Positions 35,289 to 45,153 of a stretch of DNA of 64,000 nucleotides are shown one piece after another (positions within the stretch are counted from its first letter, which is position 1; every line of letters starts with the position of its first letter). Source of the stretch: Nioella nitratireducens (GTDB taxonomy: Bacteria > Pseudomonadota > Alphaproteobacteria > Rhodobacterales > Rhodobacteraceae); assembly GCF_001879715.1 (NCBI RefSeq), contig NZ_MNBW01000009.1, forward strand, positions 124,001 through 188,000, given 5' to 3'. A program made the position numbers and the translations under genes. The notes under the pieces were generated by a model. It was not told the DNA's origin and searched no databases. It saw only the letters and a list, made by a program, of their open reading frames with translations.

Positions 35289-35864
35289 TCAGCTTTCTTC
35301 AGTTTCGTATTGCGCCTGCTCGCTTTGACGCGGTTCGCGCGGCGGACGGCCAACAACGTCTTTCAACTCATCCAGTTCGATGAAGTTGTCGGCCTGACGG
35401 CGCAGGTCGTCTGCGATCATCGGCGGCTGGCTGCGAATGGTGGACACAACCGACACCCGCACGCCCTTGCGTTGCAGCGCCTCGACCAGCGGGCGGAAAT
35501 CGCCATCGCCCGAGAACAGCACGATGTGATCGACATGGGGGGCGATTTCCATGGCATCGACCGTCAGTTCGATATCCATGTTGCCCTTGACCTTGCGGCG
35601 CCCCTGGCTGTCGATGAACTCTTTCGCCGGTTTGGTGACCATGGAGAACCCGTTGTAATGCAACCAGTCAACCAGCGGACGGATCGGCGAATAGTCGTCG
35701 TTTTCCAGAAGGGCGGTGTAGTAGAACGCCCGCAGCAGTTTGCCGCGTTGCATGAATTCTTGTCGAAGAAGTTTGTAGTCGATGTCAAAGGCCAGCGCCT
35801 TTGCCGCCGCGTAGAGGTTGGAGCCATCAATGAAGAGCGCCAACCGTTCGTCCCGATAAAACAT
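35289..35864 (-). CDS. NYN-domain (LabA/DUF88) protein, probable RNase
   Basis: A 191-residue protein of the PIN-like NYN superfamily. Conserved acids are in LALFIDGSNLYAAAK, in the central KGNMDIELTVDAM, and in VLFSGDGDFRPLVEALQRKG, which matches the metal-binding pocket. Such proteins act as metal-dependent ribonucleases or RNA regulators. A charged disordered tail (REPRQSEQAQYETEES) follows the domain. The start at 35864 begins the conserved part. It is divergent from folK. Confidence 0.88.
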   Translation of the reverse strand: MFYRDERLALFIDGSNLYAAAKALAFDIDYKLLRQEFMQRGKLLRAFYYTALLENDDYSPIRPLVDWLHYNGFSMVTKPAKEFIDSQGRRKVKGNMDIELTVDAMEIAPHVDHIVLFSGDGDFRPLVEALQRKGVRVSVVSTIRSQPPMIADDLRRQADNFIELDELKDVVGRPPREPRQSEQAQYETEES

Positions 35865-35970
35865 GATAGTGGTCCCGTGAGTGATAACATCGACCGCAAT
35901 CGCTAAGAGAAAAATGAAATGGCAAAAATCACGATCGACAATGGCCCGAGAATAAGAGCTGGAACGCGCT

Positions 35971-36564
35971 TTGCAACGTCCAGACTGTAATATTTCCTTC
36001 ACAAATGCGCTTATTGCCGTCGGCTCCAACGGTTCTTCCGAGGTAAACCTGTCCTTCAGTATAGTGCGCGACGCCGTGGATCGGGTGGTCGGCGAAAGCG
36101 GCGGCAAAGCCGTGGTGTCACGATTCTATCGCACCCCCGCCTTTCCGGCGGGGGCGGGGCCGGATTTCGTGAACGCGGCCTTTGCCATCGACTGGAGCGG
36201 GAGCGCCGAGGATCTGCTGGCGCTGCTCCACCGGGTCGAGGTCGACGCGGGGCGGACGCGGACCCGCCGATGGGAAGCGCGCGTTCTGGACCTTGATCTG
36301 CTGGCGCTTGGCGAACAGGTGCGCCCGGATGCCGAGACCCAGACAGCGTGGCGGACGATGCCGCTGGCCGAGGCCGCAACGCGGGCGCCGGGGCAGCTTG
36401 TCCTGCCCCATCCCCGCTTGCAGGAACGGGGGTTCGTGCTGGTGCCGCTGGCAGACGTGGCCCCCGATTGGCGCCATCCGCTGACCGGTGACACGGTTCA
36501 ACAGATGCTGGATCGGCTGCCCGCCGCCGACCTGCACGAAATCGTGCCACTTGATCCGGATTGA
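35971..36564 (+). CDS. folK: 2-amino-4-hydroxy-6-hydroxymethyldihydropteridine diphosphokinase
   Basis: Folate pathway kinase (HPPK), 197 residues from a TTG start. The N-terminal strand ALIAVGSNGSS is typical, as are FYRTPAFPAGAGPDFVNAA and the catalytic RRWEARVLDLDLLALG with paired aspartates for magnesium. HPRLQERGFVLVPLADVAP closes the domain. The TTG start has only a weak ribosome binding site (GAGCTGGA), so the exact N-terminus is uncertain. rpoZ follows after 77 bases with its own promoter candidate. Confidence 0.93.
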   Translation: MQRPDCNISFTNALIAVGSNGSSEVNLSFSIVRDAVDRVVGESGGKAVVSRFYRTPAFPAGAGPDFVNAAFAIDWSGSAEDLLALLHRVEVDAGRTRTRRWEARVLDLDLLALGEQVRPDAETQTAWRTMPLAEAATRAPGQLVLPHPRLQERGFVLVPLADVAPDWRHPLTGDTVQQMLDRLPAADLHEIVPLDPD

Positions 36565-36568
36565 TCCC

Positions 36569-36597
36569 TTGTCAATCCTTTTTATGGCCTGTAAGTA
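36569..36597 (+). promoter_or_regulatory. candidate promoter of rpoZ-rsh
   Basis: TTGTCA (36569-36574), a 17-base spacer and TAAGTA (36592-36597) lie in the AT-rich gap between folK and rpoZ. The -35 is good, the -10 moderate. No experimental evidence. Confidence 0.4.
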
Positions 36598-36641
36598 GGC
36601 CCCTTGCGCACCCCTCCTGAAACAGAGCTCGGAGATATTTA

Positions 36642-36995
36642 ATGGCCCGCGTGACGGTAGAAGATTGCGTTGACAAGGTCCCGAACCGGTTCGAACTGGT
36701 GATGCTTGCCGCCCATCGGGCGCGTGAGATTTCCGCCGGTAGCCCGCTGACGCTGGACCGCGACAATGACAAGAACCCTGTCGTCTCGCTGCGTGAAATC
36801 GCAGAAGAGACGCAGTTGGCCGACGATCTGCGCGAGCGTCTGATCGAGTCCAACCAGACCCAGATCGAGGTGGACGAGCCGGAAGAAGACGCCATGGCCC
36901 TGCTGCAAGGCGTCGAAGCGGATCGCCCCGCCGCCGACGACATGTCGGAAGAGCAGATGCTGCGCCAGCTTATGGAAGCGCAAGGCCAGCGCTGA
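36642..36995 (+). CDS. rpoZ: RNA polymerase omega subunit
   Basis: Small RNA polymerase subunit that helps assemble beta-prime and takes part in ppGpp binding. The 117 residues begin [20 protein letters not shown], followed by the conserved [12 protein letters not shown] and [14 protein letters not shown]. The acidic C-terminal tail ([12 protein letters not shown]) is typical of alphaproteobacteria. GGAGATATTTA precedes the ATG. The ppGpp synthetase/hydrolase gene rsh follows 22 bases later, a fitting functional pair. Confidence 0.97.
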   Translation: MARVTVEDCVDKVPNRFELVMLAAHRAREISAGSPLTLDRDNDKNPVVSLREIAEETQLADDLRERLIESNQTQIEVDEPEEDAMALLQGVEADRPAADDMSEEQMLRQLMEAQGQR

Positions 36996-37017
36996 GAACG
37001 GACGGACCAGGGACGGA

Positions 37018-39138
37018 ATGATCGACGTTGACGACCTTCTGAGTCTGGTCCGCAACTACAACCCCAAATGCAACGAGGCCCTGCTGCGCGGGGCCTATAC
37101 CTATGCCAAGGGGATGCATGACGGGCAGATGCGCCGGTCGGGCGAGCCCTATTTCACCCATCCTGTGTCGGTCGCGGCGATCCTGACGGAACAGCGGCTG
37201 GACGACGCCACCATCGCCACCGCGCTGCTCCACGACACGATCGAGGACACAAAGGGCACCTATACCGAGATTGCCGACAAGTTCGGGCGCGATGTGGCCG
37301 AATTGGTGGATGGGGTCACCAAGCTGACCAACCTGGAGCTTTCGAGCCGCGAGACCAAGCAGGCCGAGAACTTCCGCAAGCTGTTCATGGCGATGTCCAA
37401 GGATCTGCGCGTGATCCTCGTGAAGCTGGCCGACCGCCTGCACAACATGCGCACCATCAAGCACATGAAGCCCGAAAAGCAGGCCCAGAAAGCCCGCGAA
37501 ACCATGGATATCTATGCGCCGTTGGCCGGTCGCATGGGGATGCAGTGGATGCGGGACGAACTGGAGGATTTGTCCTTCTCGGTCCTGAACCCGGACGCGC
37601 GCAAGTCGATCATGCGCCGCTTTGTGTTGCTGCAAAAGGAATCGGGCGATGTGATCCCCAAGATCACCGACGATATCGAGCTGGAGATGGAGCGGCACGG
37701 CGTGTCCGGCGATGTGCTGGGGCGCGCGAAAAAGCCGTTCTCGATCTGGCGCAAGATGCAGGAAAAGGACATGGCCTTTTCGCGCCTGTCCGACATCTAC
37801 GGGTTCCGCGTGATCACCGAGACCGAGGATGATTGTTACCGCGTTCTGGGAGCGATCCATCAGCGCTGGAAATCGGTGCCGGGTCGGTTCAAGGACTATA
37901 TCAGCCAACCCAAGTCGAACGGTTACCGCTCGATCCACACCACGGTGTCGGGGCGCGACGGCAAGCGGGTCGAGGTGCAGATCCGCACCCGCCAGATGCA
38001 CGAGGTGGCGGAATCGGGTGTTGCGGCGCACTGGTCCTACAAGGACGGGGTGCGCGCCGAGAACCCCTTTGCCGTCGACCCGGCGAAATGGCTGGCGGGT
38101 CTGACCGAGCGGTTCGAGATGGCCGAGGACCATGATGAGTTCCTCGAACATGTGAAGCTGGAAATGTATTCCGATCAGGTGTTTTGCTTCACGCCCAAGG
38201 GCGATGTGGTCAAGCTGCCCAAGGGCGCGACTCCGCTCGATTTTGCCTACGCGATTCACACCCGGATCGGGCATAGCTGCGTCGGCGCCAAGGTCGATGG
38301 CATCCGGGTTCCGCTGTGGACCCGCCTAAAAAACGGCCAGTCGGTCGAGATCATGACCGCCGAGGGGCAGACGCCGCAGGCGACGTGGATCGACATCGTC
38401 AAGACCGGCCGCGCCAAGGCCGCGATCCGCCGTCTGCTGCGCGAAGAAGACCGGGGGCGCTACATTCGGCTCGGGCAGGAATTGGCGCGGGTGGCGTTCG
38501 AACAGGTCGGCAAGAAGGCGACCGACAAGGCGTTGGAAACCGCGGCAAAGACCATGAACCTTGCCAGCGGCGAAGAGATTCTGGCCCGCATCGGGTCGGC
38601 CGAGCTGTCCGGGCGAGAGGTCGTCGCGGCGCTTTACCCCGAATTGGTCAGCCGCAGCGACCAGGAAGAGACCGTGCGCCGCCCGGTGATCGGCCTGCCG
38701 CCGGGGGCCGAGATCAACCGCGCGCAATGCTGCCAGCCGGTGCCGGGCGAACGCATCGTCGGCGTGCCCTACAAGGGGCGCGGGCCGATCTTGCACGCCA
38801 TCGACTGCCCGGCGCTTGCCGATCTGGACGCGATGGCAGACAACTGGATCGACGTGCATTGGACGGAAGGGCGCCATGCCGCTGTCCATAACGTCACCAT
38901 CAATGTGACCATCGGCAATTCCAAAGGGGTGCTGGGTCGAATATGCACATTGATCGGTGAACAAAACGCCAATATCTCGGACCTGCACTTCATGGACAGG
39001 AAACCGGACTATTTTCGCCTCTTGATAGATATAGAAGTGCGGGACGCCGAGCATTTGCACGCCGTGATGATGGCCGTTGAGGCCGATAGTGATGTGGCCA
39101 CGTTGGAGCGCTACCGGAATCTCGACCGGCGCCCCTGA
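37018..39138 (+). CDS. rsh: bifunctional (p)ppGpp synthetase/hydrolase
   Basis: Stringent-response enzyme of 706 residues. In order: HD hydrolase domain with TALLHDTIEDTKG (about 70-80), RelA/SpoT synthetase domain with SDIYGFRVIT and YISQPKSNGYRSIHT (about 260-310), TGS domain starting VFCFTPKGDVVKLPKGATPLDFAYAIH (about 390), and a C-terminal ACT domain from NVTINVTIGNSKGVLGRI (about 630). The intact HDxxED motif shows it can hydrolyse ppGpp. Alphaproteobacteria usually have this single long enzyme. Co-transcribed with rpoZ. Confidence 0.96.
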   Translation: MIDVDDLLSLVRNYNPKCNEALLRGAYTYAKGMHDGQMRRSGEPYFTHPVSVAAILTEQRLDDATIATALLHDTIEDTKGTYTEIADKFGRDVAELVDGVTKLTNLELSSRETKQAENFRKLFMAMSKDLRVILVKLADRLHNMRTIKHMKPEKQAQKARETMDIYAPLAGRMGMQWMRDELEDLSFSVLNPDARKSIMRRFVLLQKESGDVIPKITDDIELEMERHGVSGDVLGRAKKPFSIWRKMQEKDMAFSRLSDIYGFRVITETEDDCYRVLGAIHQRWKSVPGRFKDYISQPKSNGYRSIHTTVSGRDGKRVEVQIRTRQMHEVAESGVAAHWSYKDGVRAENPFAVDPAKWLAGLTERFEMAEDHDEFLEHVKLEMYSDQVFCFTPKGDVVKLPKGATPLDFAYAIHTRIGHSCVGAKVDGIRVPLWTRLKNGQSVEIMTAEGQTPQATWIDIVKTGRAKAAIRRLLREEDRGRYIRLGQELARVAFEQVGKKATDKALETAAKTMNLASGEEILARIGSAELSGREVVAALYPELVSRSDQEETVRRPVIGLPPGAEINRAQCCQPVPGERIVGVPYKGRGPILHAIDCPALADLDAMADNWIDVHWTEGRHAAVHNVTINVTIGNSKGVLGRICTLIGEQNANISDLHFMDRKPDYFRLLIDIEVRDAEHLHAVMMAVEADSDVATLERYRNLDRRP

Positions 39139-39165
39139 CGCGGATAGTTGGAGGGTGAACACCCC

Positions 39166-39801
39166 ATGGTGTTCAAGCGTAGAGATGCACGCCGCTGGTT
39201 CGTCGTGGTTGGCCACTGGTTCTACCCGCGCGGCGGGTGGGGCCGGGCCATTCAGTACATCCGGCACCGCTTGCATCGCCTGCCCGGCACCCCCGAGAGC
39301 ATTGCCCGTGGCGTCTTCGCCGGGGCCTTTACCGTCTTCACGCCGTTTTTCGGGCTGCATTTCGTGGTCGCCGCGCTGATTGCACGGCTTATGCGGGGCA
39401 ACATTCTTGCGGCACTGCTGGCGACCTTCATCGGCAACCCGCTAACCTATGTGCCGATTGCCCTGATCTCGATCCATACCGGGCATTTCCTGTTGGGAAC
39501 CGATCCCGGCGGCGTCGGCGGCAATGTCTTGCACGCCTTTGGCGGCGCCTGGCACGATCTGCGGCACAACTTGGTGGCGCTGTTCACCTCGGATCAGGCG
39601 CGTTGGGACGAGTTGATCGACTTCTACCGGTCCGTCTTTTTCCCCTACATGGTCGGAGCGGTCATTCCCGGCATCATCTGTGGCACGATCTGTTACTACC
39701 TGTCGGTGCCGGTGATCCGCGCCTATCAACAACGGCGCATTGCCAAGATGCGGGAAAAAATGGAAAAGATGCGCAGGCAGGCGCAGGAACAAGCCGAGTA
39801 G
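39166..39801 (+). CDS. DUF2062 family membrane protein
   Basis: A 211-residue protein with the DUF2062 pattern: RHRLHRLPGTPESIARGVFAGAFTVFTPFFGLHFVVAALIAR, then LAALLATFIGNPLTYVPI. It has three or four membrane helices and a basic, coiled-coil C-terminus (KMREKMEKMRRQAQEQ). The function is unknown. ATG 39166 follows GGAGG. It stands between rsh and pdxJ in the same direction and is probably co-transcribed. Confidence 0.85.
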   Translation: MVFKRRDARRWFVVVGHWFYPRGGWGRAIQYIRHRLHRLPGTPESIARGVFAGAFTVFTPFFGLHFVVAALIARLMRGNILAALLATFIGNPLTYVPIALISIHTGHFLLGTDPGGVGGNVLHAFGGAWHDLRHNLVALFTSDQARWDELIDFYRSVFFPYMVGAVIPGIICGTICYYLSVPVIRAYQQRRIAKMREKMEKMRRQAQEQAE

Positions 39802-39837
39802 GCGCGCGCCCGCCCGATTGGGAAAGGGAGCTTCAGC

Positions 39838-40581
39838 ATGACCAGCCATCCCCGCCTTGGGGTCAATATCGACCATGTGGCCACGGTGCGGAACGCCCGT
39901 GGCGGCGACACGCCCGATCCGGTGCGCGCCGCGCTGATCGCACAAGAGGCAGGGGCCGATGGCATCACTGCCCATCTGCGCGAGGATCGGCGCCATATTT
40001 CGGATGGCGATATTGACCGGCTGATGGAGGCGTTGACCATTCCGCTCAACTTCGAAATGGCCGCGACCGAGGAAATGCAGGCCATCGCCCTGCGCCACAA
40101 ACCCCACGCCGTCTGCATCGTGCCGGAAAAGCGCGAGGAAAGGACGACCGAGGGCGGGCTTGAGGTCGCGCGAGAGGAAAACCGGCTGGCCCATTTCATT
40201 GCGCCGCTGCGCGATGCCGGTTGCCGGGTGTCGATCTTCATCGCCGCCGACAAGCCGCAGATCGAGGCGGCGCACCGGATCGGGGCCGAGGTGATCGAAT
40301 TGCACACGGGCGCCTATTGCGATGCCCATGCCGAGGGCCGCATGAACGACCGCGACCAAGAGCTTGGGGCCCTGCGCGAGATGTCGGCTTATGCCCATTC
40401 GCTCGGGCTGGAAGTTCACGCAGGCCACGGCCTGACCTATGAGACGGTCCAGCCGGTGGCGGCCTTCCCCGAAATCATGGAACTCAATATCGGGCATTTC
40501 CTGATCGGCGAGGCGATCTTTCGTGGACTGACCCCGGCGATCGAGGAAATGCGGCGATTGATCGGGGAGGCAAGGGCATGA
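39838..40581 (+). CDS. pdxJ: pyridoxine 5'-phosphate synthase
   Basis: Makes pyridoxine 5'-phosphate from deoxyxylulose 5-phosphate and aminoacetone phosphate. The 247 residues form a TIM barrel starting [26 protein letters not shown], with [21 protein letters not shown] and [16 protein letters not shown], and with [25 protein letters not shown] and [17 protein letters not shown] precedes the ATG. The stop overlaps the next gene by four bases. In E. coli pdxJ is also linked to recO, era and acpS. Confidence 0.97.
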   Translation: MTSHPRLGVNIDHVATVRNARGGDTPDPVRAALIAQEAGADGITAHLREDRRHISDGDIDRLMEALTIPLNFEMAATEEMQAIALRHKPHAVCIVPEKREERTTEGGLEVAREENRLAHFIAPLRDAGCRVSIFIAADKPQIEAAHRIGAEVIELHTGAYCDAHAEGRMNDRDQELGALREMSAYAHSLGLEVHAGHGLTYETVQPVAAFPEIMELNIGHFLIGEAIFRGLTPAIEEMRRLIGEARA

Positions 40582-41006
40582 TCTTCAACCCGCGCCGCTA
40601 CCTTCTGATTTTCGGCGGTGCGATGATCGTGCTGTTTGTTCTGACGCTTGCGGGGCAGGCCCTGTTCGGGATCAACCTCGGGTCAGCGGCGATCCCGTTG
40701 ATCCCGGCCATGGCCGCCGCCGCAGTGGAAGGCCAGCGCTACGCCCGCGAGCACCGCGAAGACCCGGTCGGCATGGTGGCATGGCAGGCGGCGCTGAAGA
40801 TGAGCTTCATCGCGCTTGGCCTGAACATCCTGCAACTGGGGCTGATGATGCTGGTTCAGCCCGCGACCTACACCGTGATGATGCAGAACCCGTTGCCGTC
40901 GATCGGTATCCTGGCGCTCTATTTTGGGCTGTGGGTCTTGGTGAACCGGTTCTTCTATCGCATCGGCCTGCGCAACGAGCGCAGCACCGGAGCACGCAAG
41001 CGCTAG
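40578..41006 (+). CDS. inner-membrane protein of unknown function
   Basis: A 142-residue protein with four membrane helices. The start overlaps the pdxJ stop (ATGA). Visible features are [19 protein letters not shown], then [19 protein letters not shown], a helix-rich middle, and a basic tail ([15 protein letters not shown]). The helix layout with an [11 protein letters not shown] segment resembles the ABZJ_00895 family, but that is tentative. No function is known. Confidence 0.7.
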   Translation: MIFNPRRYLLIFGGAMIVLFVLTLAGQALFGINLGSAAIPLIPAMAAAAVEGQRYAREHREDPVGMVAWQAALKMSFIALGLNILQLGLMMLVQPATYTVMMQNPLPSIGILALYFGLWVLVNRFFYRIGLRNERSTGARKR

Positions 41007-41017
41007 GCGGATCGACC

Positions 41018-41047
41018 GGCGCGCAAGGGCTTGGCCCCCTGCGCGCC
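41018..41047. terminator. bidirectional hairpin between convergent genes
   Basis: GGCGCGCA (41018-41025) and TGCGCGCC (41040-41047) form a perfect 8-bp stem that can be extended inside by GGG/CCC. It lies between the pdxJ operon and the cupredoxin gene. T-rich tail absent. Confidence 0.55.
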
Positions 41048-41053
41048 AGACCG

Positions 41054-41563
41054 TCATTCGGTGACGGTGATCAGGGTCCACATCCCCATTTCGTAGTGTC
41101 CAGGGACATTGCAGTAGAGAACATACTGGCCCGGATCGAGCGTGATCGTAAGCGCGCCGGTATCGCCGGGCTCCAGTTCCGAGACCTCGCCCAAGGACAT
41201 CGCGCTTTCTTCTTCCACGCGGTAGGCGGCTTGATCGTAGGGCAACATGCCGCCATCCGCCGGCACCGGCGAGATCAGCATTTCGTGAATCGTCGCCTCG
41301 CTGTCATTCGTGGCAGTGAAGGTGATTTCGCCTGCGGGGACCGTTGCCATGTCGGTCGTGATACCCATGGTTGCCATGCCCATATCGGCATCCGGCATGT
41401 TCATGCCCATACCCGGCATCGTGCCGAGTGCGTCCAGGGCCATCATGCCATTGTCCCAAAGCGAAACGGACACGGTGGTTGCCGCCGCCATGGCGCCATG
41501 GCCGAAAACGGCCGCCGTCAGGCCGGCGACGAGGAACAGTGAACTGCGTTTGGTGGTGGTCAT
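41054..41563 (-). CDS. exported cupredoxin with Met-rich segment
   Basis: A 169-residue periplasmic blue-copper-type protein. AAGGGAG sets the start at 41563, giving a signal peptide to about residue 27. Probable copper ligands are His93 (ATIHEML), Cys151 and His156 (LYCNVPGHYEMGMW), and Met159 or Met161. Between residues 40 and 72 there are ten methionines (e.g. MPGMGMNMPDADMGMATMG), a pattern seen in Cu(I)-binding proteins. It may carry electrons or store or transfer copper. Confidence 0.85.
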   Translation of the reverse strand: MTTTKRSSLFLVAGLTAAVFGHGAMAAATTVSVSLWDNGMMALDALGTMPGMGMNMPDADMGMATMGITTDMATVPAGEITFTATNDSEATIHEMLISPVPADGGMLPYDQAAYRVEEESAMSLGEVSELEPGDTGALTITLDPGQYVLYCNVPGHYEMGMWTLITVTE

Positions 41564-41747
41564 TGGTATACTCCCTTTCAATCGGTGTATGTCCGGCAAG
41601 CCCCTGCTTCTTTCGTCGATTGCGCAATGATCTGAGTCAGGCTTGAGTGGCGCAGGCCCCGAAACGGGGGTATCTCACGCTAACGTGTCCGGAATCGGCC
41701 CTCAGCGCCGGGGCCGGGGCGGCTGTAATCAGAAGGGGGCCAGTCCC

Positions 41748-42197
41748 ATGATCCTTGGTGTCGGAACCGATCTGGCGAATATCGAGCGTATTCAGGCCGT
41801 GCTCGACCGGCACGGCGACCGGTTCCGCAACCGCGTCTTTACCGAGATCGAGCAGCGCCGCGCGGAACGCACCCAGAGCCCGGCCGCGACCTATGCCAAG
41901 AGATGGGCCGCGAAAGAGGCCTGTTCCAAGGCCCTCGGCACCGGATTGCGCATGGGAATCGCGTGGAAAGACATGGCTGTGACCAACCTGCGCACGGGCC
42001 AGCCGATCATGCATGTCACGGGATGGGCGCAAGAACGGCTGTTGGCAATGACCCCCGAGGGCTGCGACGCGACGATTCACGTCAGCCTGACCGACGATAT
42101 GCCGTGGGCGCAGGCATTTGTCGTCATTTATGCATATCCCGAAGGTATGGGGTGGCAACCCTTGCCTCCAACGGCACCGGGGCGCTCGCTTGCTTGA
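41748..42197 (+). CDS. acpS: holo-[acyl-carrier-protein] synthase
   Basis: Transfers 4'-phosphopantetheine from CoA to acyl carrier protein. The 149 residues start [26 protein letters not shown]; the magnesium-binding Asp is in GVGTDL and the Glu in [15 protein letters not shown]. It has a C-terminal tail slightly longer than usual. AGAAGGGG precedes ATG 41748. lepB, rnc, era, DUF1491 and recO follow in the same direction. Confidence 0.95.
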   Translation: MILGVGTDLANIERIQAVLDRHGDRFRNRVFTEIEQRRAERTQSPAATYAKRWAAKEACSKALGTGLRMGIAWKDMAVTNLRTGQPIMHVTGWAQERLLAMTPEGCDATIHVSLTDDMPWAQAFVVIYAYPEGMGWQPLPPTAPGRSLA

Positions 42198-42257
42198 CAC
42201 TGCGGGCGCAACCACTCATGTGAAAGGCCCGAGGGCCAGAGACGAAAGGCAGGATCA

Positions 42258-43046
42258 ATGGCGGCAGCAGCCAACAATAAAGACGGTGTCTGGGAAACCG
42301 TTAAAACGGTGGTCTACGCGCTGCTGATCGCAGGTGTGTTCCGGACGCTGTTCTTTCAGCCGTTCTGGATTCCCTCCGGCTCGATGAAAGACACGTTGCT
42401 GATCGGCGATTTCCTGTTCGTCAACAAGATGGCCTATGGCTATTCCCGCTATTCCTGCCCGTTCTCGATGTGCCCCTTCTCGGGCCGCATCTTCGGGTCC
42501 GAGCCAGAGCGCGGCGACGTGATCGTGTTCCGCCACCCGGTCAACGGCACCGATTTCATCAAGCGGGTGATCGGCCTGCCGGGGGACACCGTTCAGGTGC
42601 GTAACGGCGTGCTCTACATCAACGGCGAGGCGGCCCCGCAGGAACCGCAGGAACCCTTTGTCGAGACCTATGCACAGCAGGGTCCGATCGGCCACACCCC
42701 GCGTTGTTCCAATGCGCCGGTGGGCGAGGGCGGTAGCTGCGAAAAAGAGCGCGCGTTGGAAACCCTGCCCAATGGTGTGGTGCATTCGATCCTCAATATC
42801 GAGAATGGCAGTTTTGCCGACAACACGCCCGTCTTTACCGTGCCGGACGGCATGTATTTCGTGATGGGCGACAACCGCGACAACAGTCAGGACAGCCGCT
42901 TCCCGCAATCCATCGGCGGGGTGGGATTTGTCCCTTATGAAAACATCATCGGTCGCGCCGATCGGATCATGTTCTCTGCCGCAGGCGAGCGGATGGTCTA
43001 TTTCTGGACCTGGCGGTCTGACCGTTTCTTCCGGGCGATCGAGTGA
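42258..43046 (+). CDS. lepB: signal peptidase I
   Basis: Membrane serine protease that removes Sec and Tat signal peptides. The 262 residues contain an N-terminal membrane anchor (about 15-32), catalytic Ser in [19 protein letters not shown], catalytic Lys in [14 protein letters not shown], and the boxes [27 protein letters not shown] cysteine-containing insert (about 55-80 and 150-170) is common in roseobacter forms. The next gene rnc starts at GTG overlapping the stop. Confidence 0.97.
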   Translation: MAAAANNKDGVWETVKTVVYALLIAGVFRTLFFQPFWIPSGSMKDTLLIGDFLFVNKMAYGYSRYSCPFSMCPFSGRIFGSEPERGDVIVFRHPVNGTDFIKRVIGLPGDTVQVRNGVLYINGEAAPQEPQEPFVETYAQQGPIGHTPRCSNAPVGEGGSCEKERALETLPNGVVHSILNIENGSFADNTPVFTVPDGMYFVMGDNRDNSQDSRFPQSIGGVGFVPYENIIGRADRIMFSAAGERMVYFWTWRSDRFFRAIE

Positions 43047-43729
43047 AACTTTCCAAAGATCTGAAAGCCTTTTGTGACCGCTTGGGTCACGAGTTCACCC
43101 GCCCGGATCTGTTGATCCGGGCGCTGACGCATTCGTCGCTGTCCTCGGACACGCGGCCAGATAACCAGCGGTTGGAATTCCTTGGAGACCGGGTTTTGGG
43201 GCTGGTCATGGCCGAGGCGGTGCTGGAGCAGGACAAGGACGCGCCCGAGGGCCGTCTTGCCCCCCGGTTCAACACACTGGTGCGCAAGGAAACTTGCGCC
43301 GAGGTTGCGCGCGAGATCGACCTCGGGGCGGTGCTGAAACTCGGGAAATCCGAGATGAAGACCGGTGGGCGACGCAAGAACGCCCTGCTTGGCGACGCGA
43401 TGGAAGCGGTGATCGCCGCCGTCTACCGCGATGCCGGTTTCGAGGTGTCGCGCGCGTTGATACGACGCCTCTGGGGCGAGCGGGTGGCGACGGTGCAAGC
43501 GGATTCGCGCGACGCCAAGACCACCTTGCAGGAATGGGCGCAGGCCCGCCGCCAGACCCCGCCGACCTATGCCGAGGTGGAGCGCAGCGGCCCCGATCAC
43601 GCGCCTGTCTTCACCATCGAGGTGCGGTTGCAATCGGGTGAAAGCGCCCGGGCCGAGGCCGCGTCGAAACGGCAGGCGGAACAATCCGCCGCGCAAGCGA
43701 TGCTGGCGAAAGTGATCGGCGGCCAGTAG
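43043..43729 (+). CDS. rnc: ribonuclease III
   Basis: Double-strand-specific RNase that processes rRNA and mRNA. The 228 residues start with GTG overlapping the lepB stop by four bases. The catalytic signature is [16 protein letters not shown], with a second acidic cluster in [16 protein letters not shown]. The dsRNA-binding domain occupies the C-terminus ([24 protein letters not shown], ending SAAQAML). Usual partners lepB and era flank it. Confidence 0.97.
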   Translation: MKLSKDLKAFCDRLGHEFTRPDLLIRALTHSSLSSDTRPDNQRLEFLGDRVLGLVMAEAVLEQDKDAPEGRLAPRFNTLVRKETCAEVAREIDLGAVLKLGKSEMKTGGRRKNALLGDAMEAVIAAVYRDAGFEVSRALIRRLWGERVATVQADSRDAKTTLQEWAQARRQTPPTYAEVERSGPDHAPVFTIEVRLQSGESARAEAASKRQAEQSAAQAMLAKVIGGQ

Positions 43730-43844
43730 CGGTGCGGCACGCGCGATGCCGCTAACGGGCACCGATCCCGGCGAGGGTCGGAACTGGCCATGGCCAGAGA
43801 TTCCCTGTAAAGGCGGCGGATAGTCAGAACGGAATACCAGACAC

Positions 43845-44750
43845 ATGACCACACGCGCAGGCTTCGTTGCCCTGATCGGGGAACCCAATGCCGGGAAATC
43901 GACGCTTCTGAACCGGATGGTCGGGGCCAAGGTCTCGATCGTCACGCACAAGGTGCAAACCACCCGCGCACGGATTCGGGGCGTGGCGATGGAGGGCGAG
44001 AGCCAGATCGTCTTCGTCGACACGCCAGGCCTGTTCCGCCCGCGCCGTCGGCTGGACCGGGCGATGGTGGCCGCGGCCTGGACCGGGGCGGCGGATGCCG
44101 ATCTGGTGGTGCTGCTGATCGAGGCGCATCGGGGCATGACCCATGGGGTCGAGGCCATCCTCGACGGTTTGAACGAGCGCGCACAAGGGCGTCGTGTGGC
44201 GCTGGCGATCAACAAGATCGACCGGGTGAAGGCGGAAGTGCTGCTGGCGCTGACCAAGAAGATGAACGAAGCCTATCCTTTCGAAGAGACGTTCCTGATT
44301 TCGGCAGAGAAGGGCCACGGCGTGGACGCGTTGCGCCACTGGCTGGCGGGCAACCTTCCCGAGGGGCCTTGGCTTTACCCCGAAGATCAGATCGCGGACC
44401 TGCCGATGCGGATGATCGCGGCCGAAATGACCCGAGAGAAGCTGACCCTGCGGCTGCATCAGGAATTGCCCTACCAATTGACGGTGGAAACCGAGAATTG
44501 GGAAGAACGCAAGGACGGCTCGGCCCGGATCGACCAGGTGATCTATGTTGCACGCGACGGTCACAAGGGCATTTTGCTGGGCCACAAGGGCGAGACCATC
44601 AAGGCCGTGAGCCAAGCTGCGCGGGCAGAACTGGAAGAGTTCCTTGGCCGCAAAGTGCACCTGTTCCTACAGGTCAAGGTGCGCCCGAACTGGCTGGAAG
44701 AGTCCGAGCGCTATTCCGAGATGGGGCTCGATTTCAAGGACGGCAATTGA
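43845..44750 (+). CDS. era: GTPase Era
   Basis: Essential GTPase for 16S rRNA maturation and 30S assembly. The 301 residues contain G1 GEPNAGKST, G2 around TTRARIRG, G3 DTPGLF, G4 NKIDR and a C-terminal KH domain with KGILLGHKGETIKAV. The strand-turn SARIDQVIYV leads into the KH domain. It lies 115 bases after rnc. DUF1491 and recO follow, as usual in alphaproteobacteria. Confidence 0.97.
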   Translation: MTTRAGFVALIGEPNAGKSTLLNRMVGAKVSIVTHKVQTTRARIRGVAMEGESQIVFVDTPGLFRPRRRLDRAMVAAAWTGAADADLVVLLIEAHRGMTHGVEAILDGLNERAQGRRVALAINKIDRVKAEVLLALTKKMNEAYPFEETFLISAEKGHGVDALRHWLAGNLPEGPWLYPEDQIADLPMRMIAAEMTREKLTLRLHQELPYQLTVETENWEERKDGSARIDQVIYVARDGHKGILLGHKGETIKAVSQAARAELEEFLGRKVHLFLQVKVRPNWLEESERYSEMGLDFKDGN

Positions 44751-44769
44751 CCCGGTGGAGCGCGAGCAG

Positions 44770-45096
44770 ATGCGCCTGACAGCAGAGTTTTGGGTCAAGG
44801 CCTATCTCACTCGGCTGCGGCTGGCCGATATACCGGCCTTCGTGGTGGCGCATGGCGACGACACAGGCGGGGCGGTGCTGGTCAAGCTGAGCACGCTCGA
44901 CGGGCAGGCGCAGTTGTTTCAGCGCAGTTTCGATCTGATGACCGGGGACCGCGCGTGGATCGTGCTGAGCGAGGGGGAAGAGCGCGAGGTGGACGAGGCG
45001 ATTTCCCGGCAGCGGCGCATGGACCCGGACCTGTGGGTGATCGAGGTCGAGAATCGCGCCGGGCGGCATCTGCTGGATGAGCCGGGGCTGAGCTGA
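44770..45096 (+). CDS. DUF1491 family protein
   Basis: A 108-residue protein conserved in alphaproteobacteria between era and recO. The pattern FWVKAYLTRLRLADIPAFVVAHGDDTGGAVLVKLSTLDG is followed by DRAWIVLSEGEEREVDEAISRQRRMDPDLWVIEVEN and ends RHLLDEPGLS. The function is unknown. ATG 44770 is chosen; a GTG a few codons upstream is possible. The conserved neighbourhood hints at ribosome or RNA metabolism. Confidence 0.85.
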   Translation: MRLTAEFWVKAYLTRLRLADIPAFVVAHGDDTGGAVLVKLSTLDGQAQLFQRSFDLMTGDRAWIVLSEGEEREVDEAISRQRRMDPDLWVIEVENRAGRHLLDEPGLS

Positions 45097-45153
45097 TCCC
45101 TCCGCAATGCATTTCCCCTTGGAGTGGCGCGGTGGACAGGTAGGATCACCCCC

